Source: Chryseobacterium viscerum (GTDB taxonomy: Bacteria; Bacteroidota; Bacteroidia; Flavobacteriales; Weeksellaceae). Taken from it: a DNA stretch of 64,000 nt. The notes beneath the pieces are model-generated. The model saw nothing but the letters and a program-made list of their open reading frames with translations. It did no database searches and was not told the DNA's origin. Location of the stretch: the NCBI RefSeq assembly GCF_002899945.2, contig NZ_PPEG02000002.1:124001-188000 (forward strand). The letters run 5' to 3'. A program made the translations under genes and the position numbers. Below are positions 9,016 to 18,570 of this stretch, one piece after another. How positions within the stretch are numbered: position 1 is the stretch's first letter; each line of letters starts with the position of its first letter.

Positions 9016-10254
9016 GTGAGATTAATTAACGTATATACGAGTTCTTTCAAAGGACTCTCGAAGGAGAGTTGGATGCTGGCGTTGGTAATGCTCATCAACA
9101 GGGCCGGTTCTATGGTACTTCCTTTTCTGGGAGTTTATATGACCAATCATTTACATTTCAGCATTGAAAATTCAGGAATCGTACTGAGCTTTTTTGGAAT
9201 AGGCTCGGTCCTTGGATCCTGGCTGGGAGGAATGATTACCGATAAAATAGGAGAATATAGAGTACAAAGCCTGAGCTTACTTCTCAGTGTTCCTTTATTC
9301 TGTCTGATTCCGCTTTTTACGACTGAAGCTGGTCTGGCTGGAATTATTTTGGCCCAGAGTATTGTAAGTGAAACCTTCCGTCCGGCGAACTCGGTAGCGA
9401 TTACCAAATATGCCAAACCTGAAAATATTACCCGTGCCTTTTCACTCAACCGTATGGCTGTAAACCTAGGTTTTTCTATTGGACCGGCATTGGGAGGTAT
9501 TCTATCCGCTATTTCTTATGAGTTTCTGTTTTTCAGTAACGCACTGGCTGCTTTTCTGGCCGGGCTGATGTATATCTGGTTCTTTAAAGATCGGGCAAGA
9601 TTGGCTAAACTGAAAGCAAAAAAGGTAAAAGAAGCCATTATTGTTAAAAAAGAAAGTTCTCCCTATCGCGATAGGAAGTTTTTGATCTATTGTGTGTTCT
9701 GTATGTTGTTTTCAATATGTTTCTTCCAGCTGTTCAGTACGCTGACCATATTTTATAAGGATACAGCGCATCTGAGCCAGCAAAATATCGGGTATATTCT
9801 GGGATACAGTGGTTTTTTGATTGTACTGCTTGAAATGGGTCTTGTACAGGTAGCGGAGAAGTATTTTACTCTAGCTTTTACCATGCTTATCGGGACATTC
9901 CTGTGCGGCGTTTCTTATGCGATGCTCGCTTTTGATTACAGTATGGCTGCCCTTATTGTTTCTATGACCTTGCTTTGTGTGGGAGAAATTTGGACACTGC
10001 CTTTTATGTCGACTATTACAGCATTGCGCTCAGGAGAGCATAACAAAGGCGCTTATATGGGGCTGAATGGAATATCATTTTCTATAGCATTCATCATTAC
10101 ACCTTATATAGGAACACTGATTGCAGAGAAATTAGGCTTCAATATGCTGTGGATTGGAACGGGAGTGCTGGCAGTAGCTATTGCAGTTGGGTTTTACTTT
10201 ATTGTTCCATGGATGCTGAAAGATAAAAATAAAGTGGAAGAAGAGGTGATATAA
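9016..10254 (+). CDS. MFS transporter (drug:proton antiporter-like)
   Basis: 412-residue inner-membrane protein with about 12 hydrophobic segments in two halves separated by a charged loop (about 195-215, Lys-rich). The cytoplasmic-loop motif GSWLGGMITDKIGEYR after helix 2 is the classic MFS motif A. Similar to the MdtH/YdgH-type exporters, but the substrate is not deducible. The start is GTG at 9016; no in-frame ATG precedes the first membrane helix. It is divergent from the AraC gene and ends at a strong terminator shared with the convergent ypdA-like gene. Confidence 0.85.
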   Translation: MRLINVYTSSFKGLSKESWMLALVMLINRAGSMVLPFLGVYMTNHLHFSIENSGIVLSFFGIGSVLGSWLGGMITDKIGEYRVQSLSLLLSVPLFCLIPLFTTEAGLAGIILAQSIVSETFRPANSVAITKYAKPENITRAFSLNRMAVNLGFSIGPALGGILSAISYEFLFFSNALAAFLAGLMYIWFFKDRARLAKLKAKKVKEAIIVKKESSPYRDRKFLIYCVFCMLFSICFFQLFSTLTIFYKDTAHLSQQNIGYILGYSGFLIVLLEMGLVQVAEKYFTLAFTMLIGTFLCGVSYAMLAFDYSMAALIVSMTLLCVGEIWTLPFMSTITALRSGEHNKGAYMGLNGISFSIAFIITPYIGTLIAEKLGFNMLWIGTGVLAVAIAVGFYFIVPWMLKDKNKVEEEVI

Positions 10255-10282
10255 GAGATATCATGCTTTTGGCTCATGAATT

Positions 10283-10330
10283 AAAAAAAGGTTCGGGCAA
10301 TTTCGTAGAAATTGCCCGAACCTTTTTTTA
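10283..10330. terminator. Bidirectional terminator between MFS and ypdA-like genes
   Basis: Fifteen-base-pair perfect stem GGTTCGGGCAATTTC / GAAATTGCCCGAACC with loop GTA, flanked by A-run and T-run on the two sides, between convergent genes. Confidence 0.93.
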
Positions 10331-10336
10331 TATATT

Positions 10337-11302
10337 TTAAGATTTAGAAAGAATCGTATTCATAATCATATTCGCATGAATTCTCGAATTTTCAATGAAC
10401 CAAAGATGAGTATCTTTTCCTCCACAAACTACCCCTGCCAAATAAAGGTTGGGGATATTGGTTTCCATCGTTTCAGAGTTATAAAACGGATTCAGGCAAT
10501 CTCCATTAAGTTCGATGCCTGAGTTTCTTAGAAAATCAAAATCCGGAAGATAACCTGTCATAGCCAGAACAAAATCATTGTCAATTTCATGGGTTTTTCC
10601 ATGTTCATCTTTAAAAACAACCGTGTTTTCCTTAACTTCTATCAGTTCTGCATTAAAATGAGCGTTGATGCTGCCTTCTGCAATTCTGTTTTCAATATCC
10701 GGTTTCACCCAGTATTTTACACTTTTTGAAATCTCAGAATGGCGGACGATCATGGTTACTTCAGCCCCTTTTCTATACGTTTCCAGTGCAGCATCTACCG
10801 CAGAATTGCTTGATCCTACCACCACAATTTTCTGCTTCGCATAAGGGTAAGGCTCGGTATAATAATGCTTAACCTTCGGAAGGTTTTCACCAGGAATATG
10901 CATAAGATTGGGGATGTCATAGAATCCGGTAGCAATGACTATATTTTTGGACAGATAGGTTGCTTTTGTAGTTTTAATCTCAAATATTTCATCATTTTTC
11001 GAAACATTCAGAACCTTCTCATACAAGTTGATATTCAGCTTTTTTTGCCTGGCAATTCCCTGATAGTATTCCAGAGCTTCCTGCCTTCCCGGTTTTGGAG
11101 CCGTAGAAATAAAAGGAATTTCATCTATTTCCAATTTTTCAGCAGTGGAGAAAAAGCGCATATGCAAAGGATAATTGTAAAGTGAATTGACAATGGTTCC
11201 TTTTTCTATGATTACGTGACTAAGATTGTTTTTTTGAGCTTCAAGAGCACAGTTTAAACCAATAGGTCCGGCTCCGATAATGAGAATGTCCAAAATTTCC
11301 AT
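10337..11302 (-). CDS. ypdA: YpdA-family FAD/NAD(P)-dependent oxidoreductase
   Basis: Flavoprotein related to bacillithiol disulfide reductase YpdA. Two dinucleotide-binding motifs are visible: IIGAGPIGLNCALEA near the N terminus and VVVGSSNSAVDAALE in the middle (about 165-180). The track-style upstream extension was not used: ATG at 11302 (MEILDILIIGAG) starts right at the first beta strand and sits 4 nt after a -7 box, giving 321 residues. In Bacteroidota making bacillithiol, YpdA would recycle oxidised thiol with NADPH; the substrate here is inferred. It is alone in its transcript. Confidence 0.85.
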   Translation of the reverse strand: MEILDILIIGAGPIGLNCALEAQKNNLSHVIIEKGTIVNSLYNYPLHMRFFSTAEKLEIDEIPFISTAPKPGRQEALEYYQGIARQKKLNINLYEKVLNVSKNDEIFEIKTTKATYLSKNIVIATGFYDIPNLMHIPGENLPKVKHYYTEPYPYAKQKIVVVGSSNSAVDAALETYRKGAEVTMIVRHSEISKSVKYWVKPDIENRIAEGSINAHFNAELIEVKENTVVFKDEHGKTHEIDNDFVLAMTGYLPDFDFLRNSGIELNGDCLNPFYNSETMETNIPNLYLAGVVCGGKDTHLWFIENSRIHANMIMNTILSKS

Positions 11303-11306
11303 ATAA

Positions 11307-11337
11307 CAAAGGTACAATGGAAATTATAAATTATCAA
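11307..11337 (-). promoter_or_regulatory. Promoter of ypdA-like gene, leaderless arrangement
   Basis: On the minus strand TTG (11337-11335), 20-base spacer and TACCTTTG (11314-11307). Only 4 nt separate the -7 box from the ATG at 11302, so the transcript should begin at or within a base or two of the start codon. Confidence 0.7.
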
Positions 11338-11402
11338 TGATGAATTCATAATTCTGCTTGGCATCAGTTTTGGTGTTTTTTACGGATTACAAAATTTGAA
11401 AT

Positions 11403-12047
11403 ATGAAAAAACTATTTATTCCGGTACTCGCCTTGAGCTTTGTTGTAGCCTGTAACAAAGAGGCGGGGAAGCCTGTCCCTAGTAAAATTGATTCTGTTGC
11501 ACAGAAGAGCAAAACAGACAGCGCAGGTACCATTCAGAATAACGCTAATAAAGAAGCCGTTTTAAAACAGACCAATGATGAGGTTTTGAAAGCGCTGAAA
11601 AATAAAGACTATACAGCTTTTGCTTCCTTTATTCACCCTGAAAAAGGGGTTCGTTTTTCAATGTATGCTTATGTAGATCTGAAGGAAGACAAACACTTTT
11701 CTAAAGCAGATTTTGAAAAATATCAGCCTACCAAAACACTATTTACCTGGGGAGCCCATGATGGTTCAGGAGATCCTTATAAAGCAACGATCAATGATTA
11801 TCTTGGTAAATGGGTATTTTCTAAAGATTTTACTACCTCACAATATTCACTGAATAAATTTATCGGTGGCGGTAATTCTTTAAATAATTTAAAGGAGATC
11901 TATCCTAAAGGAGACTTCACCGAAAACTATATCAAAGGAACCGAAAAATATGGGAATATGGATTGGAAAACAGTTCGTTTTATATTTGAAGAATTTCAAG
12001 GTACATATTATCTGATCGCAGTGGTGAATGACCAGTGGACGATATAG
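11403..12047 (+). CDS. Lipoprotein of unknown function
   Basis: 214 residues. N-terminal signal MKKLFIPVLALSFVVAC ends in a lipobox Cys at position 17, so it is probably anchored in the outer or inner membrane. A Lys/Asp/Ser-rich linker (18-55) precedes a compact domain (about 60-214) that begins with helices (VLKALKNKDYTAFASFIHP) and resembles NTF2-like or cystatin-like folds seen in many Bacteroidota lipoproteins; this fold guess is weak. The 3' end faces the glycosyltransferase gene across a shared hairpin. Confidence 0.8.
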   Translation: MKKLFIPVLALSFVVACNKEAGKPVPSKIDSVAQKSKTDSAGTIQNNANKEAVLKQTNDEVLKALKNKDYTAFASFIHPEKGVRFSMYAYVDLKEDKHFSKADFEKYQPTKTLFTWGAHDGSGDPYKATINDYLGKWVFSKDFTTSQYSLNKFIGGGNSLNNLKEIYPKGDFTENYIKGTEKYGNMDWKTVRFIFEEFQGTYYLIAVVNDQWTI

Positions 12048-12050
12048 AAG

Positions 12051-12083
12051 TTAGAGGCTGGGGATAGAACTTCCAGCCTCTAA
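12051..12083. terminator. Hairpin between convergent genes
   Basis: Eleven-base-pair stem TTAGAGGCTGG / CCAGCCTCTAA with a 10-base loop lies just after the lipoprotein stop and before the glycosyltransferase stop. No long T-run, so termination is likely but not certain. Confidence 0.6.
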
Positions 12084-12097
12084 ATTCCTTTCTTTTG

Positions 12098-13384
12098 TTA
12101 TAAAATTTCGGTCAGTTGACGGGTGAGGTTTCTTCTCGAGAACTGCTCAATATGTTGAGTGTTTTCAAGAGAACTGCCATTTTTCCAAAGATCAAACTTT
12201 TCAAGGATAAAGTTCTTGACAGTTTCTGTGTCCTGATAGCTGAAGTGCTTTCCTGCCTGGGTTTCTTCCAGAATTTTTGCCACATCAGCTTTGTCCGGAC
12301 CGAATGACAGAATCTGCTTTCCTGAAGCCAGGTATTCAAATATTTTTCCGGGAATGATCCCTTTTGAAGATTCATTTGGAAAATTGGTGATCAGAAGAAG
12401 ATTTGAATTCTGCATTTCCTCTACAGCCTTTCCGTGGGCAAGATATCCAAGATTCAGAATATGATTTTTCAGACTTGAATTTTCAATAGAATGCAGGATT
12501 TTATCGTCTATTCTTCCTACAAATTTCAGCGTAAAACTAGCGGCAAATTCTGGGTTCTCTTTGATCAGTTCATCAAGTGCCTTCCAAAGATTTTCGGGAT
12601 TTCTTAGCTGTTCCAAAACTCCGATATAACTTAATGTAAAAGTTTCACCTATTGGCTCTTTCCCCTTTTCCTGTGAATCAGTTTCATCAAATCCATTTGT
12701 AATACAAATTGCATTGGCTCCTGCTTTTCGGAAATTCTCTGCATCAGTATAGCTTGTAGCAAGAGTGATGTCTGCATTTTTGAATACAGCACTTTCAAGC
12801 TGGCGATGCTTGTTATCTGAGCTTTTGGTTAATTTCAAATGTTTGTAATAGGAAATTTCGGTCCATGGATCTCGGAAATCGGCAATCCATTTCAGATCAG
12901 GCATTGTATTTTTAAGTCCCAAACCAATCAGATGGAGTGAGTGGGGCGGGCCGGAAGTAACAATCGTGTCTATTTTATTGTCTTTCAAATATTTTTCCAA
13001 AAACTTAATGGATGGTTTCACCCAAAAAACTCTGGCATCAGGAATGAAAAAATTACCCCTTACCCAGATTGAAAGTTTAGATTTCCAGCTTTGATTTTTT
13101 CCTACATCAAATTGTCCTGCCTTAAATTTCTTGTTGCTTTTATTCAGTTTTTCGGCCAGCTGATAGGGTTCCCAGATTTTGGTTCTTACCATCTCAATGT
13201 TTTCAGGAACATCCTTCATCAGCGTTTCATCCAGCAATGGATAACTCGGGTTTTCCGGAGTATAAATGATCGGTTTCCAGCCAAAATCCGGAAGATATTT
13301 TGCGAACTTCAGCCATCTTTGAACACCAGGACCTCCCGCAGGAGGCCAGTAATAGGTGATAATCAATATTTTCTTTTGTTCCAT
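12098..13384 (-). CDS. Glycosyltransferase, GT4-like
   Basis: 428-residue cytoplasmic or membrane-peripheral glycosyltransferase. It starts MEQKKILIITYYWPPAGGPG, the nucleotide-independent N-terminal Rossmann strand and Gly-rich loop typical of GT4 proteins, and has the C-terminal donor-binding region with GYLAHGKAVEEMQNSNLLL and GIIPGKIFEYLASGKQIL including the conserved Glu. The sugar donor and acceptor cannot be read from sequence. It follows the YfhO-type membrane protein on the same strand across a 112-bp repeat-containing gap, a pairing suggesting cell-envelope polysaccharide or glycolipid work. Confidence 0.88.
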   Translation of the reverse strand: MEQKKILIITYYWPPAGGPGVQRWLKFAKYLPDFGWKPIIYTPENPSYPLLDETLMKDVPENIEMVRTKIWEPYQLAEKLNKSNKKFKAGQFDVGKNQSWKSKLSIWVRGNFFIPDARVFWVKPSIKFLEKYLKDNKIDTIVTSGPPHSLHLIGLGLKNTMPDLKWIADFRDPWTEISYYKHLKLTKSSDNKHRQLESAVFKNADITLATSYTDAENFRKAGANAICITNGFDETDSQEKGKEPIGETFTLSYIGVLEQLRNPENLWKALDELIKENPEFAASFTLKFVGRIDDKILHSIENSSLKNHILNLGYLAHGKAVEEMQNSNLLLITNFPNESSKGIIPGKIFEYLASGKQILSFGPDKADVAKILEETQAGKHFSYQDTETVKNFILEKFDLWKNGSSLENTQHIEQFSRRNLTRQLTEIL

Positions 13385-13387
13385 TTT

Positions 13388-13494
13388 TTAAGCTTAAATG
13401 GTCTTTGTCATTCTGAACGAAGAGTAGCGCAGTGAAGAATCTCATTCTATCTCTTCATTCAGAATGATAATGCATAATATTATTAAGCTTAAAT
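13388..13494. repeat. CATTCTGA extragenic palindrome flanked by 12-bp direct repeats
   Basis: Arms CATTCTGAACGAAGAG and CTCTTCATTCAGAATG enclose about 24 bases. The whole unit is bracketed by TTAAGCTTAAAT at 13388-13399 and again at 13483-13494, which looks like a target duplication. The right copy lies 2 bp after the yfhO-type stop. Confidence 0.7.
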
Positions 13495-13496
13495 AT

Positions 13497-16037
13497 TTAA
13501 GCTTTTTGTTCAGCTACAATTTCTTTTTTGTTGTTTTTGTTGATCCAAAAGATACCAAACGCAGACAACAGGATGAATAATCCGAATGAAAGCAAGGAAA
13601 GCCATTTTCCTTTTTCAATTACTTCAGGTTCAAAAACCATTCTGATGTGGTGATTTCCTGCCGGAACATGTACTGCACGTAGTAAGTAATCTGCTTTGAT
13701 GTACGGAACCTCTTTCTCATCCACTAATACTTTCCATCCATGAGGATAATAAACTTCAGAGAAAACCGCCAATTGAGGAGTTTTCGACTGAGATTTAAAT
13801 TCAAGTTCATTAGGCTGATATTTCGTCAGGTTTATAAATGCTGTAGAATCTGCCTGAACTGGTTTGTTGTCAAAATACGATTTATCAGATGATGCAATAA
13901 CCGCTGTTTTTTTGTTGTCAATAGTTCCAATAGATTTAATTTCCTGATTAGGACTATCTACAAACTTTAAGTCGCTTACAAACCATGCGTTTCCATTGGC
14001 TTTTGGATTAGGAACAACCTGTGGCTGATCAGGACCTCCGAAAACCAGATATTTAGCATTTAATAAGTTTAATACATTAGGTGTTTTTACACTGTCGACA
14101 TTGTTGATATACTCATTCAGTACATCATCGTATCTTCTTAATTTTACAGCGTGGTAACCGCCAATTGAAGCCTTAAAATAAGAGGTATTGGTTTCACTGG
14201 TTACGCCCAGCGTCTGGTTGTAAATTCTGTAGTGAGTTTTGTCTTTTTCAGTGATTGTTTCCAATGTTTTGTTGATGTTGACATTGGATAAAATAGATTC
14301 CAGATTTGGATTTCCCTGAACTTTTTCAGCCAGAAGATCTGAACTTTCTGTCTGGAATGGATTTTCAGCAAAGATCTTATCTACGTAGTTTTCGTCATTC
14401 AAATAACGCTTGTTTACAGTCCAAAGATCAAATAAACTTACGACTCCGATGATGACCAAAGCAATATTCTGATTAAGCTTTTTCTTTAAAGTTAAGAATA
14501 ATGCAGCAGCAGTAATTGCTACATAAATAAATGCTTTTATCGCATCTATTCTGAATAGTTTGTATCTTTCATCTACAAGATAATCGAGTAGGAAAGGAGG
14601 GAAGTAAGTCTTTTCGCCCTCTGTTGAAAACCCTAATAATGATTTTCCAAAGATCAAAAGAATCAATAAAAATCCTAATGTTCCACCTCCTACATAAAGA
14701 AGGATTTTCTGTTTGTATTCTTCAGTCAGTTTCTCATCTGTGAAGAAATTGTACAATCCCAGAATGGCAATTAAAGGGAATAATAATTCCACTACAACCA
14801 GGATTGAAGAAGGAGCTCTGAATTTATTATAAAACGGAACATAATCAATAAAGAAGTCCGATAATGGCATAAAGTTGCTTCCCCAAGCCAATAAAATAGT
14901 AAGGATGGAAGCTCCTAAAATCCAGTAGCGGTATTTTTTCGATGCGAAGAAAAATCCTAATAAAGCAAGGAAACACACAATAGCGCCCTGGTAAGCAGGA
15001 CCTGAAGTTCCCGGTTGGTCTCCCCAGTAAGTCATTCCGCCGAAACCTTTTGAAATTCTGTCCATTTCAGCCTGTGAGCCTACATTTTCCTGAACCATTT
15101 CCTGAACTTTGCTCATCATTTCTTTTCCTTCCGGCTCCTGGCTTCCACCACCCATTAATCTTGGGATAAATAGGTTTAAAGTCTCCAGCTGTCCGTAGCT
15201 CCACATCAGCATACTTTCCTTATCCATGCCGGATTTTCCGGAAGTATGACTGTCGTTATCTAAAATCTGCTTTCCACGAACCGTTTCTTTTACATATTCA
15301 GAATTGGCCATGATTCTTTGCGAATTCATTCCAACGCCAATAATGCATGCCGCCGCGATTATTCCCGAAGAAATAAGGAAATGCTTCATCGGTGTCTTCT
15401 TCAGAATAGCTCTGATCAATTCAGACAGGAATAAAAACCCTAAAGCAAGGAATAGGTAATAGGTCATCTGCGGGTGGTTGGCTGTGATCTGAAGCCCCAT
15501 AAAAAGGGTTGTCACAATGAATCCCCAGATGTATTTTTTTCTGATATAAACCAGTAAAATTCCGGCTAACAGCGGAGCAAAATATTCAATGGTGTTTACC
15601 TTACCATTATGCCCGGCTGCGATAATAATGTAAAAATAGGTCGAAAGTCCAAAGAAAGTGGCTCCCAGGAGCGCATACTTCCAGTTTCTGACTACTACCA
15701 TTCCCAAAAGGAAAAAACCTGCAAAAAGCAGGAAGAGATAATTGACCGGCCTTGGCAGGAAATTCAGATTGCTGTCGATTTTTTTGATGATGTCCCCTTT
15801 AAACTGGCTTCCCATCTGATAAGTCGGCATTCCTCCGAACATGGAGTCACTCCAATAAGTTTCATTTCCGGTATTGGCTCTATAGTCGAGCAGTTCTTTA
15901 GCTCCTCCTCTGTATTGCACAATATCATGCTGGAAAAGTTGTTTTCCTGTAAATACAGGAGTGGAATATAAAAATGCTAAAACTATAAATACTACTAATG
16001 AAATTGCAATATAAAGGAAGTTTTTGTTTTTTGCCAT
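13497..16037 (-). CDS. YfhO-family membrane protein
   Basis: 846 residues. The N-terminal signal-anchor (FLYIAISLVVFIVLAFLYSTPVF) is followed by about ten further hydrophobic segments up to residue 560, then a soluble periplasmic domain (about 580-800) and a final membrane helix near the C terminus. This is the plan of YfhO/DUF-type polytopic proteins related to C-type glycosyltransferases that use polyprenyl-linked sugars and act on the outer face of the inner membrane. The acceptor is unknown. The adjoining GT4-like gene supports a glycosylation role. Confidence 0.85.
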   Translation of the reverse strand: MAKNKNFLYIAISLVVFIVLAFLYSTPVFTGKQLFQHDIVQYRGGAKELLDYRANTGNETYWSDSMFGGMPTYQMGSQFKGDIIKKIDSNLNFLPRPVNYLFLLFAGFFLLGMVVVRNWKYALLGATFFGLSTYFYIIIAAGHNGKVNTIEYFAPLLAGILLVYIRKKYIWGFIVTTLFMGLQITANHPQMTYYLFLALGFLFLSELIRAILKKTPMKHFLISSGIIAAACIIGVGMNSQRIMANSEYVKETVRGKQILDNDSHTSGKSGMDKESMLMWSYGQLETLNLFIPRLMGGGSQEPEGKEMMSKVQEMVQENVGSQAEMDRISKGFGGMTYWGDQPGTSGPAYQGAIVCFLALLGFFFASKKYRYWILGASILTILLAWGSNFMPLSDFFIDYVPFYNKFRAPSSILVVVELLFPLIAILGLYNFFTDEKLTEEYKQKILLYVGGGTLGFLLILLIFGKSLLGFSTEGEKTYFPPFLLDYLVDERYKLFRIDAIKAFIYVAITAAALFLTLKKKLNQNIALVIIGVVSLFDLWTVNKRYLNDENYVDKIFAENPFQTESSDLLAEKVQGNPNLESILSNVNINKTLETITEKDKTHYRIYNQTLGVTSETNTSYFKASIGGYHAVKLRRYDDVLNEYINNVDSVKTPNVLNLLNAKYLVFGGPDQPQVVPNPKANGNAWFVSDLKFVDSPNQEIKSIGTIDNKKTAVIASSDKSYFDNKPVQADSTAFINLTKYQPNELEFKSQSKTPQLAVFSEVYYPHGWKVLVDEKEVPYIKADYLLRAVHVPAGNHHIRMVFEPEVIEKGKWLSLLSFGLFILLSAFGIFWINKNNKKEIVAEQKA

Positions 16038-16068
16038 GCTGGTTATTATCTTTTATTTCTTGGAATTT

Positions 16069-16299
16069 TTACCTTTTGTCATTACTCTCTTTCACCTCTT
16101 CATAGTCTACAGTCTCTGCATCCCATTTAAGGTTCTGTTTGTTATTCTTATTCGAGTCGTCTATATCCTGCTTTCCGTTGTTTTGATTATTGTTATTAAA
16201 ACGGTAACTATAAAATGTCTTAAAGAAGATTCTTTTGAGAATATTCCAGACAAAGAAAATGATAATGGCAGTGAGTACTAACTCAAGAATGTACTTCAT
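16069..16299 (-). CDS. Small single-pass membrane protein, DUF4834-like
   Basis: 76 residues: one N-terminal membrane helix (about 4-25), an Asn-rich linker (37-57) and a C-terminal acidic patch WDAETVDYEEVKE. The WDAETVDYEEV ending is typical of DUF4834-type flavobacterial proteins. An overlapping frame on the other strand (16024-16281) is rejected because it lacks a recognisable family and has poor composition. It lies 31 bp upstream of the yfhO-type gene, on the same strand, so they may share a transcript. Confidence 0.65.
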   Translation of the reverse strand: MKYILELVLTAIIIFFVWNILKRIFFKTFYSYRFNNNNQNNGKQDIDDSNKNNKQNLKWDAETVDYEEVKESNDKR

Positions 16300-16357
16300 A
16301 ATTTTTAGATTTAAAATTCAGGGTTTAGCGTATAAACCCTGAACGTATTTACTTTAA

Positions 16358-17407
16358 TTATTTAGCAGATGGGTTTACCATTACCGAAGAATTAGAAACG
16401 CTTTTCATAGATTGAGACTGCTTTCCATCTGAAATAGTTTCTATCTGTGTTGTTTTTACGTTGATATTCTGGTTGGTAATCCATCCTGTGCTTTCGTCAA
16501 ACTTAATGGTCCCGTTCTGAACCAGTTCGCTGCTCATACTGTGTGTAATTGGTCCCTGAGCTTTCTTTTCTGTTTTCTTAGGAATACCCCCGGTTACCGC
16601 AATTTCTGCTGCTCCGTTTCCTAAGCTTTTTATGACATAGTTGGATGTCACTTTAACGCTTCCGCTTGCGTCTGCATTTTCAGAAGTTGACCACTTTTCA
16701 CCTACTTTTACTCCTTTTTTAGGAATAATCATCAGGTTTTTGTGGAATTGATCTTTCAATACTTTTTCGTTGAATGATCCTTTAAGACTTGCTACAACAT
16801 TCGCTTTTTCATTGGCATCTTTGATAAGAGTACCTACTGCATTACCCACTTTTGTATAAACAGCATCAAATCCTGTGATAGAAATTACGTTACCTTTTGT
16901 ATCCATTTTCATGGCAAGCTTGTTTCCGGTAAGCGCTTTGTTTACATTCCATATCATTTTAAGATCATCTTCTTTAGGAAGAGGCAGTTTAGTATCTACA
17001 ACTACGGTCTTTCCCTGTGCAGCCTGAGAATTTCTTTTCGCAACAAGGTTAAGAGTCATTTCGTATACATTTCCTTTGATATCGTCCACTACAAAGTTCA
17101 TTTCATCTGTAGACTCACTGGTTGCAGTGATAGATTTTCCCTGAGGATCTGTCATTGTTTTTACATCTCTCTGGTAAGTTGTAAGAGGATATGTTTTTCC
17201 TTTTTCAAGCTTAAATGTCTGAGTGATAACTCCTGCAGAATCTTTGATTGCCGGATTTTCTGCAACTTTTGCTACAGAGTCAGCAGGAACTTCTACGGTT
17301 ACCGTTTTTCCGGTTTTAGGGTCTACTTTCGTTATTTTTGCCGTTTCTTTTTTACAAGATACAAGAGCTATTGATGAGATAAGCGCAAGCGCTGCGATGT
17401 TCTTCAT
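16358..17407 (-). CDS. DUF6263-like lipoprotein
   Basis: 349 residues. Signal peptide MKNIAALALISSIALVSC with lipobox Cys at 18, followed by Lys-rich KKETAK. The mature part starts with repeated threonine/valine-rich strands (KVDPKTGKTVTVEVPADSV) and continues as a beta-rich domain with phrases such as LEKGKTYPL and VGEKWS that recur in DUF6263 proteins. Function unknown; likely an envelope-associated protein. Start is the ATG that gives a full signal peptide. Confidence 0.75.
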   Translation of the reverse strand: MKNIAALALISSIALVSCKKETAKITKVDPKTGKTVTVEVPADSVAKVAENPAIKDSAGVITQTFKLEKGKTYPLTTYQRDVKTMTDPQGKSITATSESTDEMNFVVDDIKGNVYEMTLNLVAKRNSQAAQGKTVVVDTKLPLPKEDDLKMIWNVNKALTGNKLAMKMDTKGNVISITGFDAVYTKVGNAVGTLIKDANEKANVVASLKGSFNEKVLKDQFHKNLMIIPKKGVKVGEKWSTSENADASGSVKVTSNYVIKSLGNGAAEIAVTGGIPKKTEKKAQGPITHSMSSELVQNGTIKFDESTGWITNQNINVKTTQIETISDGKQSQSMKSVSNSSVMVNPSAK

Positions 17408-17698
17408 TTGATTTTTAACTTTATTTTTTACTACTATTTCTTACTATATGGTCTGCAATATCATGCAGCTTTTCCCATAACAAGTCAATAACTGTGCAGA
17501 ATTTGTACCAATAATGATTGGGTCCATTTTCAAGGGTTTCTCATATAAACTTTCAGCGGTCGGAATTTTGATGTTCCGATTTCTGTTGTTCCGTAATTAT
17601 AGGAATAACTTTTACCATCCTGTTGCTTTATTTTTTGTCTGTATATTAAGAGTACATATGGCAGAAAATAATGGTAAAAGTGATTTTATACTCATGGT

Positions 17699-18457
17699 TT
17701 AAGGATTCGGTATTACGGTCATTTTCTGTCTTACCGCTTCATACAAAATCGCTCCACATGCTACAGAAACATTCAGAGATTGAGTTTTTCCTTCGATAGG
17801 AAGTTTTATTTTTTCGTCAGAATGATGCAATACTTCTTTAGAAATTCCGGTTTCCTCATTTCCCATTACAATGGCACATGGTTCTGTGAAGCTGACATCA
17901 TAAATGAGCTTCTCCGCTTTTTCACTGGCTGCATATACGGAAATTCCGCTCTGCTGAAGAAAATCTACCGTGTGTGCAAGGTTGTTTTCTTTACAGATTT
18001 TAATATTATAAATTCCTCCTGCGGAAGTTTTTATCGCATCAGAATTGATAGGAGCAGCTCCTTTTTCCGGAATAATAATAGCATCAATTCCTACACATTC
18101 TGCAGTTCTGCAAATTGCTCCAAAGTTTCTTACATCGGTAAGTCTGTCCAGAATCAAAAGAAAAGGAGTTTTCCCCTGTTCAAATAATTGTGGAACAATA
18201 TCCTCCACTTTATGAAATGGTACATCTGAAATAAAGGCTACTACACCCTGGTGGTTCTTTCTTGTAAAACGGTTAAGTTTTTCAATCGGAACATAATTGG
18301 GACGGATTTTATTTTTTGCTAAAATTGTCTTTAGTTCAGCATAAATAGGACCCTGAAGTGCATTTTGCACAAAGACCTTGTCAATCGTTTTTCCTGCTTC
18401 AATTGCTTCAATCACGGGACGCAGCCCGAAAATGAAATCGTCTTTTTTATCTGTCAT
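17699..18457 (-). CDS. rlmB: 23S rRNA (guanosine(2251)-2'-O)-methyltransferase RlmB-like (SpoU/TrmH family)
   Basis: 252 residues. An N-terminal RNA-substrate-binding domain (about 1-75; FGLRPVIEAIEAGKTIDKVFV) precedes the knotted SPOUT methyltransferase domain with the three family motifs: RLTDVRNFGAICRTAECVG, VMGNEETGIS and IKLPIEGKTQSLNVSVACG. It transfers a methyl group from SAM to a ribose 2'-OH of 23S rRNA. RlmB is the best fit by domain plan; another TrmH-family target is possible. Confidence 0.88.
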   Translation of the reverse strand: MTDKKDDFIFGLRPVIEAIEAGKTIDKVFVQNALQGPIYAELKTILAKNKIRPNYVPIEKLNRFTRKNHQGVVAFISDVPFHKVEDIVPQLFEQGKTPFLLILDRLTDVRNFGAICRTAECVGIDAIIIPEKGAAPINSDAIKTSAGGIYNIKICKENNLAHTVDFLQQSGISVYAASEKAEKLIYDVSFTEPCAIVMGNEETGISKEVLHHSDEKIKLPIEGKTQSLNVSVACGAILYEAVRQKMTVIPNP

Positions 18458-18570
18458 TTTATTATTTTAAATAGTGAGTTGTAAAATGTCAATCTAACCT
18501 TATCAATCCATTTTTGGTTGATAAAATCAGATTTTATTATCATTGACTGGCGAAGTGAAATTCACATCAA

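Noticed and set aside
16024-16281. Plus-strand 85-residue ORF opposite the DUF4834-like gene
   Set aside because: Leu/Ile/Val-rich low-complexity product from reading AT-rich coding DNA backwards; the minus frame has a family-like C terminus.
17514-17702. Plus-strand 62-residue ORF in the gap before rlmB
   Set aside because: No family, no promoter box and it runs into the rlmB 3' end; chance open frame is likelier.
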